Made by a program: the position numbers and the translations under genes
Source: Lethocerus indicus
Lineage: Eukaryota > Arthropoda > Insecta > Hemiptera > Belostomatidae
Direction of reading: 5' to 3'
Length of the DNA stretch: 64,000 nucleotides
NCBI GenBank assembly: GCA_019843655.1
Contig: JACDQD010000006.1
Span: forward strand, 992,001-1,056,000
The notes under the pieces: generated by a model
The model's input: only the letters and a program-made list of their open reading frames with translations
The model's database searches: none
Told to the model about the DNA's origin: nothing
Shown: piece by piece, positions 63,932 to 64,000 of the stretch
Numbering within the stretch: the stretch's first letter is position 1
Layout: the number at the start of each line of letters is the position of its first letter

Positions 63932-64000
63932 GAAAGTGGCCCCTTTTCATGAAGTCATTACCTTGAGCAACTCCATTTACCGAGACGAGAATCTTAATCT

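Larger units (their letters stand above)
47629..64000 (-). other. Sequence upstream of the internal first exon: repeats, no convincing gene
   Basis: This is probably intron of the full-length dystrophin transcripts, because no spectrin or actin-binding exon is found and the rod exons to the left need upstream partners. It holds degraded ribozyme-like repeats (49500-49610, 50521-50970, 54105-54150), an isolated repeat end at 61322-61347, an AAT tract, a CA tract and a GGA tract. An open frame on the minus strand at 63057-63428 (non-ATG start, with a Cys-containing segment) is unrecognised and was not called. Confidence 0.55.

Overview
The window is eukaryotic and almost certainly from an insect. 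It is part of the dystrophin gene (Dys), read on the minus strand. Three internal exons at the left end (4744-4955, 1396-1550, 290-452) join in frame. They encode spectrin-repeat sequence that I recognise as the conserved arthropod dystrophin rod just upstream of the C-terminal region. A fourth exon (46634-46970) has its own ATG and a very histidine-rich product. It ends in the phase needed to splice to 4955, across a 41.7 kb intron, so it is best read as the alternative first exon of a short dystrophin isoform. That organisation is known from fly Dys, whose short isoforms start from internal promoters. The four exons together give 289 continuous codons. The order of insect cannot be fixed from the sequence.

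Layout in genomic order: 1-4956 holds the three rod exons and two short introns. The introns contain a degraded tandem duplication, one copy of which has lost the stretch corresponding to two coding exons, and a deleted mariner transposon about 115 bp from a splice donor. The interval 4956-46633 is one giant intron with microsatellites, dispersed short repeats, a 443 bp foldback element at 40990-41432 and one candidate 63 bp exon at 16570-16632. The interval 46971-64000 lies upstream of the internal first exon. It holds a second foldback element, degraded relatives and simple repeats, and I found no convincing exon there. It is probably intron of the long dystrophin transcripts, whose upstream exons must lie beyond 64000.

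The most interesting non-coding signal is a set of dispersed short repeats with hammerhead-ribozyme-like cores. One group has CTGAAGA, a stem-II-like segment, GAAA, palindromic ACCGGT, then C and TAGC. The other has CTGATG or CTGACGA, a stem, GAAA, then ACGTC. The best copies also have a complementary stem I (GCTA/TAGC). Short self-complementary stem III segments are a feature reported for hammerhead motifs in Penelope-like retroelements, so these repeats may be remnants or passengers of such elements.

Most of the remaining open reading frames are short, start at non-ATG codons, or come from simple repeats, and they are not annotated as genes. I saw no tRNA, rRNA or CRISPR array.
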